Shown: positions 25,182-37,889, numbered from the stretch's first letter. The stretch is 64,000 bases of DNA from Ochotona curzoniae (GCF_017591425.1 NW_024465777.1:310001-374000); one strand, 5' to 3'. Numbers and translations are program-made. Notes: generated by a model from the letters alone, not told the origin.

Positions 25182-25803
25182 CATGAGCTCTGGGTGTCTG
25201 CTATGGTTGGTGCTTGGAAATAGGGGAGAGGAACAGGGCACTAAGCCTCATTCATCAGGCTACACCAGGTGTCAGGAGAGAGCACAGGAAGGTGAGCAGC
25301 CCCTGCTCACAAGTGGACAGGTGGCTCTGAGACTCCTGGCGTGCACTGGTGGGATGGGGCCCTTTGTCCAAGACATTGCCTGTCCTAATTACTTTTCCTT
25401 TCTCACCTTGCCTCCCTGCTGTCCATTCATTGGTGTCACCACCACTCAAACACAGTCCCTTCCTTGGTCAATGAACGAAGAGAGCTGCTCAAGAGGAGAG
25501 GCCAGCACACCAAGCCAACAGAAAACCACAAGGTTTGCAAGAGACTGGGTTTTTGGTGACAGAGCCATGCAGCTGAAGTAACCAACCAGTGGCTGCTCCT
25601 CCTTCCAGCTTGTTGAGAAAAGCCACAGCCTCTAAGACTGTATAAATGAGCCAAATCTTTCTACAAACACACCACTCTCCAAGGATAAATTCCATGGGAG
25701 GGGCAGATGAAGAGTCAGGTATGGCCAAGGCATGAGTACACAACACTAGTGAGTGAGTGACTGAGTGACTAAGTAAGTGAGTGCGTTTGTAGAGAGGCAT
25801 TGT

Positions 25804-25873
<70 letters not shown>

Positions 25874-28800
25874 GAGAGACCCAGGCCATGTGCATTGACA
25901 TACTTCATGTCCCAGCCCTGCAGAGCAGCTGTGAATCAGGGATGCATGTTTCTCCTGTCTCATTTGGTTCCTCCCCTATCCCAGTTTCCCCTTCTCCTCT
26001 GCTGCCCCGACCTGGGCACTTGACTAATCTCTGCAGATTGATCCAAACCCATGCCACCCCGGGCTTCCTCATGGGGTTCTTGCTCCTCTTCAGACCTTTC
26101 CCCTCAGAAGCCACAGATCAGCTCTACTTGGATTCTGCGGCTCCCTGTGTGCCCCGGGAACCTGCTTTCCATGATTCTCTGCATCATCTGTGTCCTCATT
26201 TCTCATCAAACACCCATACCTGTATGTTCCCTTTCTGCATTGGGTGGGATTTTCACTCACCTGGAAGGGTAGGTGTGTTTCTTGGAGACAGGGGAGATGG
26301 GAGAATAGAGGGATCATAAGCACAGGTCTCAGCTTACACCACCTCCTTGGATCCTACCTGTCAGTCCTCAGCTGGCCCGGTTTCACCAGGCAGCAGAACC
26401 TGGACTAGGGCAGCTGGCGTAAGACCTCACTGTCTCTCACTGTCCCCTCTGTCCTTGACCCTGGGGGTTTCTCATCATTTCACTCATCTTGGAACCAGAT
26501 AGCTGGATTCCAATCAATTCTCTTTCAAGGACCCAGTATGATTCTAACTGCTTCAGTCTGGGAAGGAATCCTGGAGGCTGTACAGGGCAGAACACGGGAA
26601 GAACAGGCACTGAGGTCTGAGTCTTGGGCCAATGCAGCCTCTCATGTTTAACTCAAGCCTTATAAGATTAAAACCATCATAATGTGTGGCTTAGCCTGGC
26701 TTCTTTTCATTGCATCTGAAAATGTTGTGTTTTGTGACAAAGACATGGAGCAACCCCAAATGGTATTCTTTTATTTTTTTCCCTATGCCTAGATCAAAAG
26801 TCACCTCTCCCTGCCTCTCCAGAAGCCAGGTGAGGTCAGGGTAGAGGAGGTAGTTTGTGCTAAGTGAAGAAGCTTGTCCCTTCTTCAAGTATTGGCAGTG
26901 TAGAGTGGTGCTGGAGCCATGCTGGGCTGAGTCCTTTGTTAGTGCTGCTGTCACGAGGCCTCAGATTCACAGGGTAGTCCTGTGAGCAGCAGTTCTAGAG
27001 CCATAAGTGCAGGATCCGGGAGTCAGAATGTGTTTCCTCTCCAGGACCCGGAAATTCCTTTCCATTCCCCTCTCCTGTGTAGGCAGCTTCAGTCCCCCAC
27101 ACTGTTCTCCTGCATACCAGTTTCCTTTTTTCAAAAAGGCACCTGTCAGAGTTCACAAGGTCCACCTTAATTATCTCAGTGTGACCCATTACATCAATTT
27201 TGATCCTGTCTCCACATGAAATCATGGTCTGACACATTAGAACTTCAGCACAGGAATTACGGAGGACACAGTTTCTTGTATACGAGTAAGCTTGGAAAGA
27301 AGAGTTGGTGTCTCCAAGCAGAGCCACTGGCCTGCTTGGGTGTGATACTGAATGGGAATAAACTTCTCTCTCACTGCATGCCCTATGAATGCTCTTGTGA
27401 CCATCAGCCAAGGTTGTCATCAGCCAGGCTTGGGAGAGAAGAGATGTTCTGGAAAGAATACTAAGGAATATTTGATAAAAGTGGAGACATAGCTGCTGGA
27501 GAAACTCACAAGCAATGGTGATCTCCGAGTCCACCATCAGTGGAGAACTGAAGCTTTTCAAGGATGCAGGGACTAGAGAAAGCAGTTGCTGAGCTGGGAG
27601 CAGTGTGCTTGGCAGCAGTGAGGGACTTTGCGGAAGAAGGCACCCAGTGCACACCCGAGGTTGTGAGGAGGCAGCAGAGGAACAGGAGTCCCGAATGCAC
27701 TTTCCAACTCTGGCTAGCACTTGCCTTTTTCAGAATGAAACCCCTCAGTGCCATTCTTCGTTTAGCAAAGAGGGCCCCAGGGCAGGAATTGGGGAACAAA
27801 AAAGGACAGGCAGGTGGAGATGCAAAGCTCTTCTGCTGTGTCTCCTTCTGAGAATTGAACTCCCAACTGTGAAACCCTTGTTTGTCTTCTTGAAGGATCC
27901 TGGGGACCATGAGTGAGCTTAAAATCATGTAGGTGTTTAATAAACACTTGTTGACTGCATCAGCAGGCCCATGAAATAGCGCAGGGAAACGGAGCCACCC
28001 ACCACCATTTCCCATGACTTTCACAGTGAGCTGCAGGGATACACCCACACAGTCCAGCTCAGCCTCAGGAAGCTTTGTCAGGCTATGGGAAAACACTGTA
28101 CCCATTCCCTCCTCTCAGAACCATTCTCTGAGAACCCATTCAGGTATCAGCTGAGGTGGTACCTTCCTAATGCAAGAGTCACCTGCACGTGTTCCAGCAG
28201 CGTGTGCCTTCTGGGACCATTTCTTACACACTCAGGACCCTTGCTAGGTCTTGCATTTCCTTGCTCACCCTAAGGCTGGGTTGCAATCCCTAGGGGAAGG
28301 GGCTGGTGATAGGAGGGTTGGGTTGTAAGAGTATGGGGCTTTTGAGTCCTTGCCTGGAGAACACTACATGTGATTCTCAGTGAATGCTGGCATGTTTTAA
28401 GGTTCTGAGAAACGCTTCAGGCAAGAACTATTTGATCTGTGTTGACCTTATATTTACCATTCCAGTGTTTGATTCTTTCTTGGCTGCTTCTAAGTTACAT
28501 TCTGAGAGCTGAATCCCCAGCAGGACACAGAGTGAGCAGAACCCCTGTTCAGTGAACTCTCTTCCAGTGGGGTCATTGGTCACAGGATAGCCTGTGGTAA
28601 AGAACCCTGCTGTCCAGGGCCCCAGCCCGACCAGAACTGCTGCTGAGCTTTTAGGGACACACAGGGGCCTGCGAAGTGTTCTATGTGAATGCCAAGGCAA
28701 CTGCACCTCCAGAGAGTGAGGGAGGAGCAGCAGGACATGTGAGGAGTCTTTCAGCTTCATTCATTCATTTGTTGTTTCTTTGAACAAATGATGCTGTTGA

Positions 28801-31041
28801 CACTGCTCTGTGCCAGGCTCCTTTCTAGACCCTGGAAGTTTGAAGATGAATGAGAGAAAGTTTGGGGTTCCTAGGTACTCCCCCATCTTGTAGAACTCCC
28901 TTGAAGCAGAAGGAGATTCTCCTGGCTCTCAAAACTCCCATTCAAACCCAGCCATCACTCTCCTGCCAGACCAAACTCCTAACCACACCCATACCCACCT
29001 CCCCAACCTGAACATCCACTTCCCAACCAGAAAGCAGTTTGCTTTGCTTCAGGTTGATCTCTACAATAGATCTCAAGATCCCTGATCTTCCTTTGCAGCT
29101 CCTTTTCCCAGGCAGTTCTTCTGCTGAGATTTCACTTGCCGCTCCTTGACAAGAAAACTTTCAGAAGTGGCTGGTTGTGGTGCAGCCAGTTAGGCTGCTA
29201 CTTTAGACACCAACCCTCATCAGGATCCAGCTTCTCTGCTTTTGCTGTAGCTCCTTGTGAATGTGCCTGGGAAGGCTGCAGAAACTGATCCAAGTCCTCA
29301 GATATCTGTATCCCCTATGGAAAAGAAGTTTCTGGTTTTGTCGTTGGCCCAGCTGAGCTGCAGCTATCGCAGGCATTTGTGGAATGAATCTGGCCTCCAA
29401 TAATGAAAGCACAGCCTCTCCCACCAATTCACCCATGAAATTTCAGTCTCTGTTATCTTTAGGATCTTTCAAATACAAAGTTAAAGTGTCAGATACTTTC
29501 TTCAGGAAGTTTCAGGCTTGTTCTCCTTCAGATGTGCCTGTAGGATGGTCTGTGCTGTTGGCAAGGCAGTGACATCCTATCACTGCTTAATAAATCTTAA
29601 AAAAAATTCTGTTGAAACACCTGCAATCCATTAGAGTGTCTACATTTGGGTCCCAGGTTCATTCCAATTCCAGCTTCCTGTTACAGTACATTGTAAAGGG
29701 TGGCAGGTGATGGTTTAAGTACTGTGTTCACCCAGGAGATCAAGATTAAGTTGTAATCTTTAGGTCTCAGCCTGGCTCAGCCTCCGTTGCTATATGTAGT
29801 AGGGGAGTGACACTTCATATTGGCAGTATTTGTCTATGTCTGTCTCTCTGCCTTTAGATTTAATAAAGCCAATATTTTTTCAAAAGAAAAATTACTTATT
29901 TTAAGGCAGAGTGGCAGAGAGAAAGAGAGAATAGCAGACAGAGAAATAAAGAGATTTTCCATCTGCTGGTTTACTCCCAAGATGGCCACAACAGGCATGG
30001 TTAAATGAGGCTGAGGTCAAGTAAGAAACTGCATCCAGGTTACCCATGTGTGTGCAAGGGTCCCAGCATTTGGGCCATCAACACTTGTCTTCCCAGCTGT
30101 GTTAACAGGTGTCTGTTTAAGAAACTGAAAACTGGGCCTCAAACCAGTGTTTATTGTATGGCAGCATTGCAGGCCTAGACTTCAACCACTGTGCAACAGT
30201 GCTGGTCCCAAATACATCTTTTAAAAAGTTTTGTTTTCACTTTACTTGAAAAGTATAGAGAAAAGGAGCTCTTCCACTGACTGATTCATTCCTCCCAAAT
30301 ACCTGTAGCAGAATGGGATTGAGCCAGGCCAAAAGTCAGAATCAAGAATTCAGTGAATCGGTGGGTAATAAGGAATCAAGTACTTGAGCCATCATTATCT
30401 TCTGGCTTTTAAAGTGCACATTACAGGAAGTGGGATTCTGGAGCAGAGATGGGTCTCAAACACAGGCACTTCATTTGAAATGGGGTTGTTGCATGTGCTG
30501 TCTTTACTATGGCAAACACAGATGCATCTTTTATAACTGGCTTTTATTTTTCTTTTAGGACTCAACCAAATCCTGAATACTCAGGTCAAATGGCATTTTC
30601 TCTAGCTTCCTTATAAGTGACACAGTCCCATTACTTCTCATCTCCTGTGCTTCACACTATATGTTTGGATTCAGCCTTTGCAGTTATTTGTTGATTTCTC
30701 CTTGTCTCTCCCACCAAGTCTCAACCTTCTGAAGGGCGGAGACCACATATTGTGTTGATTAAAGCCCCAAGAACACTGCCTAGGCCACATACGAGTAGGT
30801 GTTCACAAGATCTCTTTATTGAGCTGAATATTAATATGAATCCCATTTACAGATGTGAAAACAGACTCAGAGAAGTGAGGCTGTGAGGTCAATCTCATAG
30901 CTAGGAAGAGGCCCAGGCAGGGTGTGAATCAGGGATGAGATCTAGCACCTGTGTTCTTTCCTGAAGGAGGTGGTGTATTCTGTTGCCAAATTTCTATTCT
31001 GTTTCTGTGTTATTGGTTAGCTACCCAGTACCACCTGTGCA
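25182..31041. other. Right-arm upstream sequence of CELA3
   Basis: Mirror of the non-coding part of the left arm. It has the same old SINEs (about 29590-29877 and 29897-30207), the microsatellite and chance frames. No exons recognised. Confidence 0.75.
25800..25880. repeat. (TG)n(AG)n compound microsatellite, right arm
   Basis: Counterpart of 6029-6091, about 17 bases longer and with a C interruption in the AG part. Confidence 0.97.
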
Positions 31042-31247
31042 GGCACATGATGCAAGAAAAGTTGGATACTTCCATTGACTGTTACTCCTCCATGTGCAGT
31101 GGATAGAGACTGTGACCTTGGTTCCTGGGAGATCTGGTGTTCCACCACCTGTTCTGGAGTGGGGCCCAGTCCAGCCCCCTCTCCCTCTCTGTGCCCTATA
31201 TTAGAGGGTAGGTTCCGTTTCTCCTTCCCTTCTTCTCCAGATCCACA
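31042..31247 (+). promoter_or_regulatory. CELA3 promoter and 5' UTR
   Basis: E-box CACCTG at 31146-31151 within CCACCTGTTCTGG, a GGGCCCAGT block just after it, and a TATA-like CTATATTAG at 31196-31204. This places the transcription start near 31225-31230, with a leader of about 20 bases before the start codon at 31248. The E-box and GGGCCCA block persist in the three decayed upstream units. Acinar E-boxes of this type are recognised by PTF1 in pancreatic digestive-enzyme genes (family knowledge); binding here is inferred. Confidence 0.75.
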
Positions 31248-34200
31248 ATGATCCGGCTGCTGAGCTCCCTTCTCCTTGTGGCCCTGGGTAAGCCCCAAGC
31301 CTGAGTCCCATCTCCCTATACTACCCTAAGCCAGGAGCCCTGATATTCTCTTGACCTAGGTCCTATGATCCCCAACATCTGACTGCATAGAAGTCTCAAA
31401 TGTACCTTGGGAATAGCAGTGAGGGATTTCATCTTGAAGCTGAAGTAGTGGGAGTGGGGGTAGGCAGGGGATGGACTAGCTCAGTAGATGGGCTTGGAGT
31501 AGCACAAAGTGCTGTGGAGTGAGTCATTGGTGGGGCAGTGAACAAAGCTGAGTGGTAAAGAGTGTGGCTCTGTGCTTAGATTGCATGGGGTGCAATTTCC
31601 ACTCATCTGCTGAATGCTGAATGTTGGACACTCACACTGTCTCCACCTGTCATCACTGCCTGTGGTTCAGCCTTGTTCTTGTCTCTCTGCTACATTACAA
31701 GCAGCCTCCCTTGAATGGCAACCGTGGTAATAGATATCATTTGCTTAGTGCTTAGCATGTGCTACGTGGAATAATGAGAGATTTATTTTTTCATACAATC
31801 TCAGGTAATCTGTTCTCTGCTACACAAGGTCAGTTTTTGTTCACATTTTACCGACAAACACATTGAACGTCAGAAAAGTAAAGGAGCTCATCTGGAACAA
31901 GGGTCTCTGTATTTTGAACCCAGGAAATTTTATCACAATGCCTCCACTCTTTCAAACAAAAATCCTACTTATGTGTTTTATTTCAAATGGAGAGGAGAGA
32001 GAGAGAGGAGAGAGAGATAGACAGAGAGAGACTGACAGACATTTATGTCCCTTCCTTGGGTTCCATATCGTGAGGTCGTGTTTTTATCTCCATCATTGGG
32101 ACTCTGTAAACTCCTGCTCTACTCCCAGTGCTCACTGCTCATAGGTAGGTGTTGATTGTCAGAGAAGGGAAGAAGTTTACCTGGGCTCACAAAGCCCATT
32201 TGTGGCACTCCAGGATTACTGAAACCCTGTCCTTTTTCCTGTTGGGGTTTATGAGGCTGACTGATTAACGATTCTCCTCTCATCTCCTCTCTAGCCTCAG
32301 GTTCATACCCACCAGGCTCACACCCACCAATCCACATCCCCTCCACCCACTTCAACCCTTCCAGTCGTGTGGTCAATGGTGTGCCTGTAGATCCTCCCCA
32401 CAAGTGGCCCTGGCAGGTAAGAGCAAACCCAGCTTTACTGACTCCCACTGTGGGCACTGGACACAAGTTTAGATTACAAGGCGTCTAGATCTGACCCCAC
32501 AACTCCCTTTGCAGTCCTCACTTCAGCTTCCCGGATTTAGAATCTTGGAACATTCACATGGCAATATTACCTGTTCCATTTACAACCTTCATTAGGCTGT
32601 TTGTGAATAAAAAGAGGAACCTCGAGCCAGAAAAGACTTAAATCCAGGGGTTGGTCAGTGACAGGATCCAGGCTCTGTGTCGAGGCAAAGGTGTGGACTC
32701 AGCTCCAGTTTCTTGATTCCCACAGCAGGGCTCTGAGGTCTGGTGCAAGACAGTGAAGAGTTGGATCAGGGCTGTGTTAGGCAGCACCAAGGGCGAGGCT
32801 TGCTGTGCTGTGAAACACAGTAGCCATTAGCCACATGCAGTACTGAAATGTGAAATAAATAAACCCAGTCATGCCCAACATTTAGTTCTTCTGTGCCAGC
32901 CACATTTCAAGTGTCCTAGAGCCACATGTGGATAACAGAGACAGAGAACATCTCCATAGCCCAACATTCTCTGGAGCAAGGTCAGCAATTATATTCTGGG
33001 AGGGAGCAGAGAGTGAGTGCTGTAGCCCTGTCAGCCACATGGCTTCTCCAGCAGTGACTTAGCCCTGCCATTGCAGCAGGAAAGCAGCCAGAGAGCATGT
33101 GTGCCTGAGTGAGCAGCCTGTGTGCAGTCAGCATCTGTGTACACAAAGACCACAGCCAGGCTGGAGTCAGGGGGCCACACTTAGCCAACTTCGGTCTCTA
33201 GGGAAATTTGGGAATCTGAATGAGTAGGAAATGAGAAGGAGGTAAAGGAGTCATGAGGAGTCATGCTTCAGAAGATCCAAGAGAACTGGAGGAGCTGAGG
33301 TGCAGGAATAAGGGGCCCAAGAGAGCAGAAGATCTTGGAGATTCTCAGGGGACAGAAGGTTTTGAGGTGCTCTAGAGGGCAGGGAATGTGGAAGTCATTG
33401 GGGAGATCACAGGGCCTGGAATGTGAAGACAAGATTTGCAGTGAGCCAGAGGAAACAGGCTAGATCCAGCTGAGCATGTATATAGGTAGTGTGCTGAGTG
33501 TCATAGCAGGATCTAGTGCCCTCTGTTGTGACTGACTCTCTCTCAGGATTCTCAGTGCACAACCCACACACCAGCCCTCACTGCGTATACAGATATCTCA
33601 GTCCATGTTATTTTTTCCCCCTTGGGGCTTGCCAGGTCACCTTACTGCTTGAACAGAATGGGGGCCTGTACTTCATCTGTGGAGGGAGCCTCATCGACCG
33701 TAACTGGGTTCTGACTGCAGCACACTGTGTCGTGTGAGTTCTACTGTCCCTATTCCTGCCCTGATCTTTTTCCTTGCTAGACCCAGGCAGCCTGGGTCAG
33801 CAGGTGAATATGACAAATTCACTAATAGGCCCAGGCTGACCTCCCTTTCTCTTTCAGAGACGGCGGATCATATTGGGTGCTGCTGGGCAGGTACAACCTG
33901 CGTGAACCAGAGTCATCTGACCAGGTCATCCCTGTGGGAGCTGTCTATGTGCACGCAGAATATGACAAAAATAATGCAGCCAAAGGGTGAGTGAACTCCC
34001 AGCCTGAGACCAGGCTCCTGTATTCTTTCCTTCATGAGCCACAGCTCATCCAGGATACTCTGAAGGAATGTGGGGAGTGTGTGCAGCCTGGACTCAGTTC
34101 CCACACACTGGGCACAGCCTTGGAGACCAACAGCACCAACCTCCCTCCCTGCACAGGGGACCCCAGGCCCAAGGAAAAGCAGGAAGTCCCTCAGGGCTAC

Positions 34201-37192
34201 TGGGCTCAGTATCCCTGGAGCCCAGGACCCTTAGCCCCTTCCCCAAGTCCAAGCTGTCCTGTGCTCAGCAGACATCTCTCCAGCACAGCCTGGGTTCCTG
34301 GCTGTGTGGGCAGAGGAGGAGCACTGGACTGAGAGTCAGGCTGTGGGTGTCCCTCCCTGAACAGCTTAGGCAATCAGTGCCCTACTCTGGGCTTCATGTT
34401 TCTACTTGTCAAGGTCACTGACCCAGCAGCAGGGTTTCCTGGTGGTACTGATGGGCAGGAAGTTCCTCCTCAATCTTCACCTGTGAACACCTGTGTGTCC
34501 AGAGGCTCAACTTTTTGTGGTGAGAGAATCACAGCAAGTGCAGTGCAGGAGTGTGGGACCATTGTTATGGAGGTCCTGTCCCATCTTCACAGAGCTTTTT
34601 GGAAGTAGGCAAACCAATGAAACCACAGGAAGTATCTCAAGTGACAGCAGTAACTGCATCTTCAGAAAGCCAGGGAGAGGCTTATGTGTGACTTCAAGAA
34701 ATCAGGGGGAGAAGGAGAGAATTAAGGATAGGGAGAGAGAAAGGAAGAGTGAGAATGATAGAGAGGCAGAGAGGAGAGAGAGAGATCATATATTGGTTCC
34801 TCCACCAAATGCCTACAGCACTCTAGAGCTGGGATAACAAAATACAGGATTTTATAATTCTATCCAGTTTTCACGTGTGGGTTGCTGAGATCTAACCTCT
34901 TGAATCATCAACTTCTATCCCATTCTGCACATGAGCAAGAACCTAAAATGGGAAGAGTAGCTGGAATTTGATCATAAGAACTGTGATGTGTGTTACAGTG
35001 TCTTAAACTCTGTGTTTTATGTCTAACACTGCCCTGGGTTTCTCAGCCCTCCAGGTTGTTCTGATGCAGCTGGAGTGCGAGCACTGTTCGTGGAAACCTG
35101 GGCATTTATGAGACCCAGGGTTATTGGGTGCTGAAGGGGCCAGGGAACTCTCAAGTATGTTCTGCTTAAGAGTGGATTTAGGGACCAAGGAGCATTAGAG
35201 GGCCCCAAGAGGTGATCATCTGGAGCCAAGGCCTAGCATAGATCTATTTCAGTCAGAAGAATGTATTGAATTTGATTCTTTCCTTCCTATAGCTATGACA
35301 TCGCCCTCCTTAAGCTGTCATATAGCGCTAAGCTGACACCTGAAGTGCAACTTGCCTGTCTCCCTCCTGCTGGCTATACCCCACTCCATGGCACGAAATG
35401 CTACATCACTGGCTGGGGCACCACCTCCAGTACGTACTGGCCAGGGAGAGTGGCAAAAAGACTGGACCTGGGGGCCAAGGCCAATAATGCAGTGGTGCAC
35501 AAAGCATGCAGGATGGTGGGGCTGTTGGGAGGAGAGTCCCCATTGGATCTGAGGAGCTCTAGACCTGAAATGCCACATCTCTATCCCTATCCCTGATCCC
35601 GACTAACTGCTCTCTGTCCCCAAAGCTGGTGGATCAGTCTCAGATGTTCTACGGGAGGGGCTGCTGCCTGTGGTGGACTACGAACACTGCTCCCAGTGGG
35701 ACTGGTGGGGCTCCACTGTAAATAAGTGCCATATATGTGCTGGTGGATATGAAGTCTCTGGCTGTAATGTAAGTTGGCTCACATTTGTCGTTGTGGGGCA
35801 ATATCCTGGTCCCTGTAGTATGTCCATAAATGTGTAGGAAGTTTTAGCCACTGCCAAGGGAGTCTCCAATGTAGGCAACACTTGGAGGAAGTCAGCTCAG
35901 CCCACACACCTTGAATCCTGTCCCAGCCCACAGGCCCTCCCTGAACCTGGAACCATCACTGTCCCTCCTCCTGCTGCTCAGGCTTCCCCATCAGCACAGC
36001 AGGGACACTCGCACCACCACCTTGAGTCACCCACTCTGGGCTCTGCAGGGATCCTCAACCACTGTGCTGTGGCAGCTGAGTCCTCCTAGGCAGCAGGGAA
36101 GGTGCTGCCAGCAGGGGGCGCTGGCGTCTCTCGGGGCTCCCTCTGTGCCAGGGGCTGTGCTGAGGGCCTGTGTGGGTCCCTTCCTGCTCAGCAGCTGTGG
36201 TAGCACAGACCCTGGTCCTGGCCAGCTGAGGCCCTGAGGCTGGGGGAGGTGCAGGAGTGTGGGTGTGTCTGCAACCCCCAGGTCAGGGAGAATTCCTTCC
36301 AGCTGAGACTCAGCTCAGTCCCCACCCCTCTGACCTTCACAGGGTGACTCTGGAGGACCTCTCAACTGCCTCACAGAGGATGGATGCTGGAAGGTCTGTG
36401 GTGTGGCCAGCTTTGTTTCTGGTTATGGCTGCAACACTGAGAAGAAGCCCACGGTGTTTACTTTTGTGCGTTGCTTCATTGATTGGATTGAGAAGGTGAG
36501 GATAAGGCAACTGAGAGGGCTCCAAGGAGGCGGAAGCTCTCCAGAGATGGGCTGGGGAACAGGAGAGGAGGGCAGATCCTGGTGAGGGGCTGCAGTGGGT
36601 GATAGGCTGTGGGGACATTCCAGAGGGGCCGAGAAGTGTGTTCTTTGTGTGGCAACAGAACTGCACAGGCTTTGGGTGAAGCTTTGCACTTCCTTATTCA
36701 GCGAGAGTTTCTCAGTGTGTCCTCTGTTCAGGTTCTTATTTGTCACAGGAGACAGAAGGACACACGGCTTCCTGGGTTGAAGGATAGGGGAGAGGTGTGA
36801 AATGAGCAGTAATGGTGAGGTATGGTGAGAAATATCATGGGAAAGCTGATATCTCAGACATTGGACAATTGTTTGCAGAGGGTTAATGTTGTCTATGATA
36901 ACAGCAGTGAGCTCATTGATATATCATTAAATGTGCACCAGGCACTGTGATGGTAGCCTTAGTTATGTTATGATCATGAGCCCCTATGGGTAAGTACTAC
37001 GATCACTGCCGCCTTTAGAGAGTGAAACTGAGACTTAGAGAAGTCACTCTTCCAGATCACACAGGGAATGAGTGGTCAGGCTCAGAGCTGACCCTAGTTC
37101 TCTTTTACTGTAGAACCTTTGATGCTAACTCTAGTTCTCTTCTTCCCTTTCTTTTCCAGATCACTGGGATCAAGTTCAGTTGTTCATGCTGA
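31248..37192 (+). CDS. CELA3: CELA3-type pancreatic elastase precursor, complete 8-exon gene
   Basis: Secreted pancreatic serine protease (trypsin fold, S1 family). Coding exons: 31248-31287, 32295-32416, 33636-33733, 33858-33986, 35293-35429, 35626-35768, 36343-36495, 37160-37192. They join in phase to 284 codons, and every intron has GT-AG ends. Seen: signal peptide (residues 1-16), a propeptide ending SSR38 before VVNG (trypsin activation site), His84 in TAAHC, Asp132 in YDIAL, Ser226 in GDSGGPL, and Ser220/Val248 lining an elastase-like S1 pocket. Human CELA3A/B are 270 residues; here the propeptide is about 10 longer and the C-terminus ([10 protein letters not shown]) about 5 longer. Seven cysteines lie outside the canonical pairs 42-58, 136-201, 168-182 and 191-220. 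The CVAC loop of human CELA3 is lost, and Arg of FTRV is Phe264. Intron 4 contains a SINE remnant near 34720-34830. Intact in sequence; activity is inferred. Confidence 0.95.
36108..36124 (+). promoter_or_regulatory. CTCF-like motif in CELA3 intron 6
   Basis: CCAGCAGGGGGCGCTGG fits the CTCF core consensus (CCASYAGRKGGCRS) at every position. It lies in a short GC-rich stretch of intron 6. Occupancy is unknown. Confidence 0.6.
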
Positions 37193-37211
37193 TTCCACAA
37201 CCTCTATAACA

Positions 37212-37217
37212 AATAAA
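37212..37217 (+). terminator. CELA3 polyadenylation signal
   Basis: Canonical AATAAA 20 bases after the stop codon. Cleavage is expected near 37230-37240. The short 3' UTR is typical of pancreatic protease genes. Confidence 0.85.
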
Positions 37218-37239
37218 GATCACTCAGCAAGATCCTAGT

Positions 37240-37700
37240 TGAGTCTTTCTAATTCATTACCTCTTCCCCTCTGGCCTGTTCTGAAGATTTTAGGAGAAGA
37301 TTTGCAGAGACAGACCAGAGTCAGCCTCTAACAGAACAAGAAAGCCTTGGGGCCAGGAAAGAAATCATGATGGGTTTAGTCTACGACTGAGGCAGTCCCA
37401 GGACAACTGGATAAGCATGTCCCCCAGGATAGAGTTTCTTGGAGAACAATGGCTTTTCCATGCAGGCACAACACACAGTGACACCTGCAGAGAATCTGAG
37501 CCTGCCCCCTCTCTGGAGGCTGGTGGTAGAGTGGAAGGACCAGGAGTTTCTGCCTCCACTGACTTGCAGGAAGAAGAGGGCTATGGTCATTCATTTACTC
37601 AATATCATTCATTCCTTATTTCAGAGGAGGGTTCTGAGGAAGGGATACATCAATTCTGCTCTGAAGTGGTTAGTTATTTATAGAGAATTGCATGTGTCAG
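37240..37700 (+). other. CELA3 3' flank, duplicated
   Basis: Aligns with 46020-46500 downstream of the CELA3 pseudogene, for example GAGAACAATGGCTTTT and the CACAACACACAGTGACACC block. This marks the downstream limit of the ancestral duplicated unit. No coding content seen. Confidence 0.75.
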
Positions 37701-37889
37701 AGGCATTCAGGAAGCACTGTTGGCTCCTTGCCCATGGCCGACTTATGGCTGGGAGTGCACTGATGATCGGGACAACCCAATGAGAGTCTTGGGTTCAAGA
37801 TGAGGAAACACACACACACACAAATGCACATAAGTCAGGGCCCAGAATGGGATTAAGGATCAGAATGGTATCTGTCATGTAGACAGAAC

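Larger units (their letters stand above)
24212..31881. repeat. Right arm of large inverted duplication
   Basis: Reverse-complement partner of 1-7679. The inner boundary is sharp: homology begins at 24212 (partner base 7679), and the sequence just inside it (24160-24211 against 7680-7730) is unrelated. The outer limit cannot be seen, because the partner runs off the window at base 1; the duplication may continue through the whole CELA3 gene. The arm contains a decayed CELA3-like promoter unit at its inner end and the functional promoter and exon 1 at its outer end. Confidence 0.97.

Noticed and set aside
1..31881. Inverted terminal repeats of a giant DNA transposon or viral genome
   Set aside because: The arms carry CELA3 exon 1 and ordinary SINEs. 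There are no terminal target-site duplications at the inner edges, and the spacer has only retroelements and duplicated host sequence.
33516..33737. 73-codon frame starting MPSVVTDS as a gene start
   Set aside because: It is exon 3 of CELA3 read through from the intron. The in-frame acceptor at 33634-33635 and the matching exon 2 phase define the true exon.
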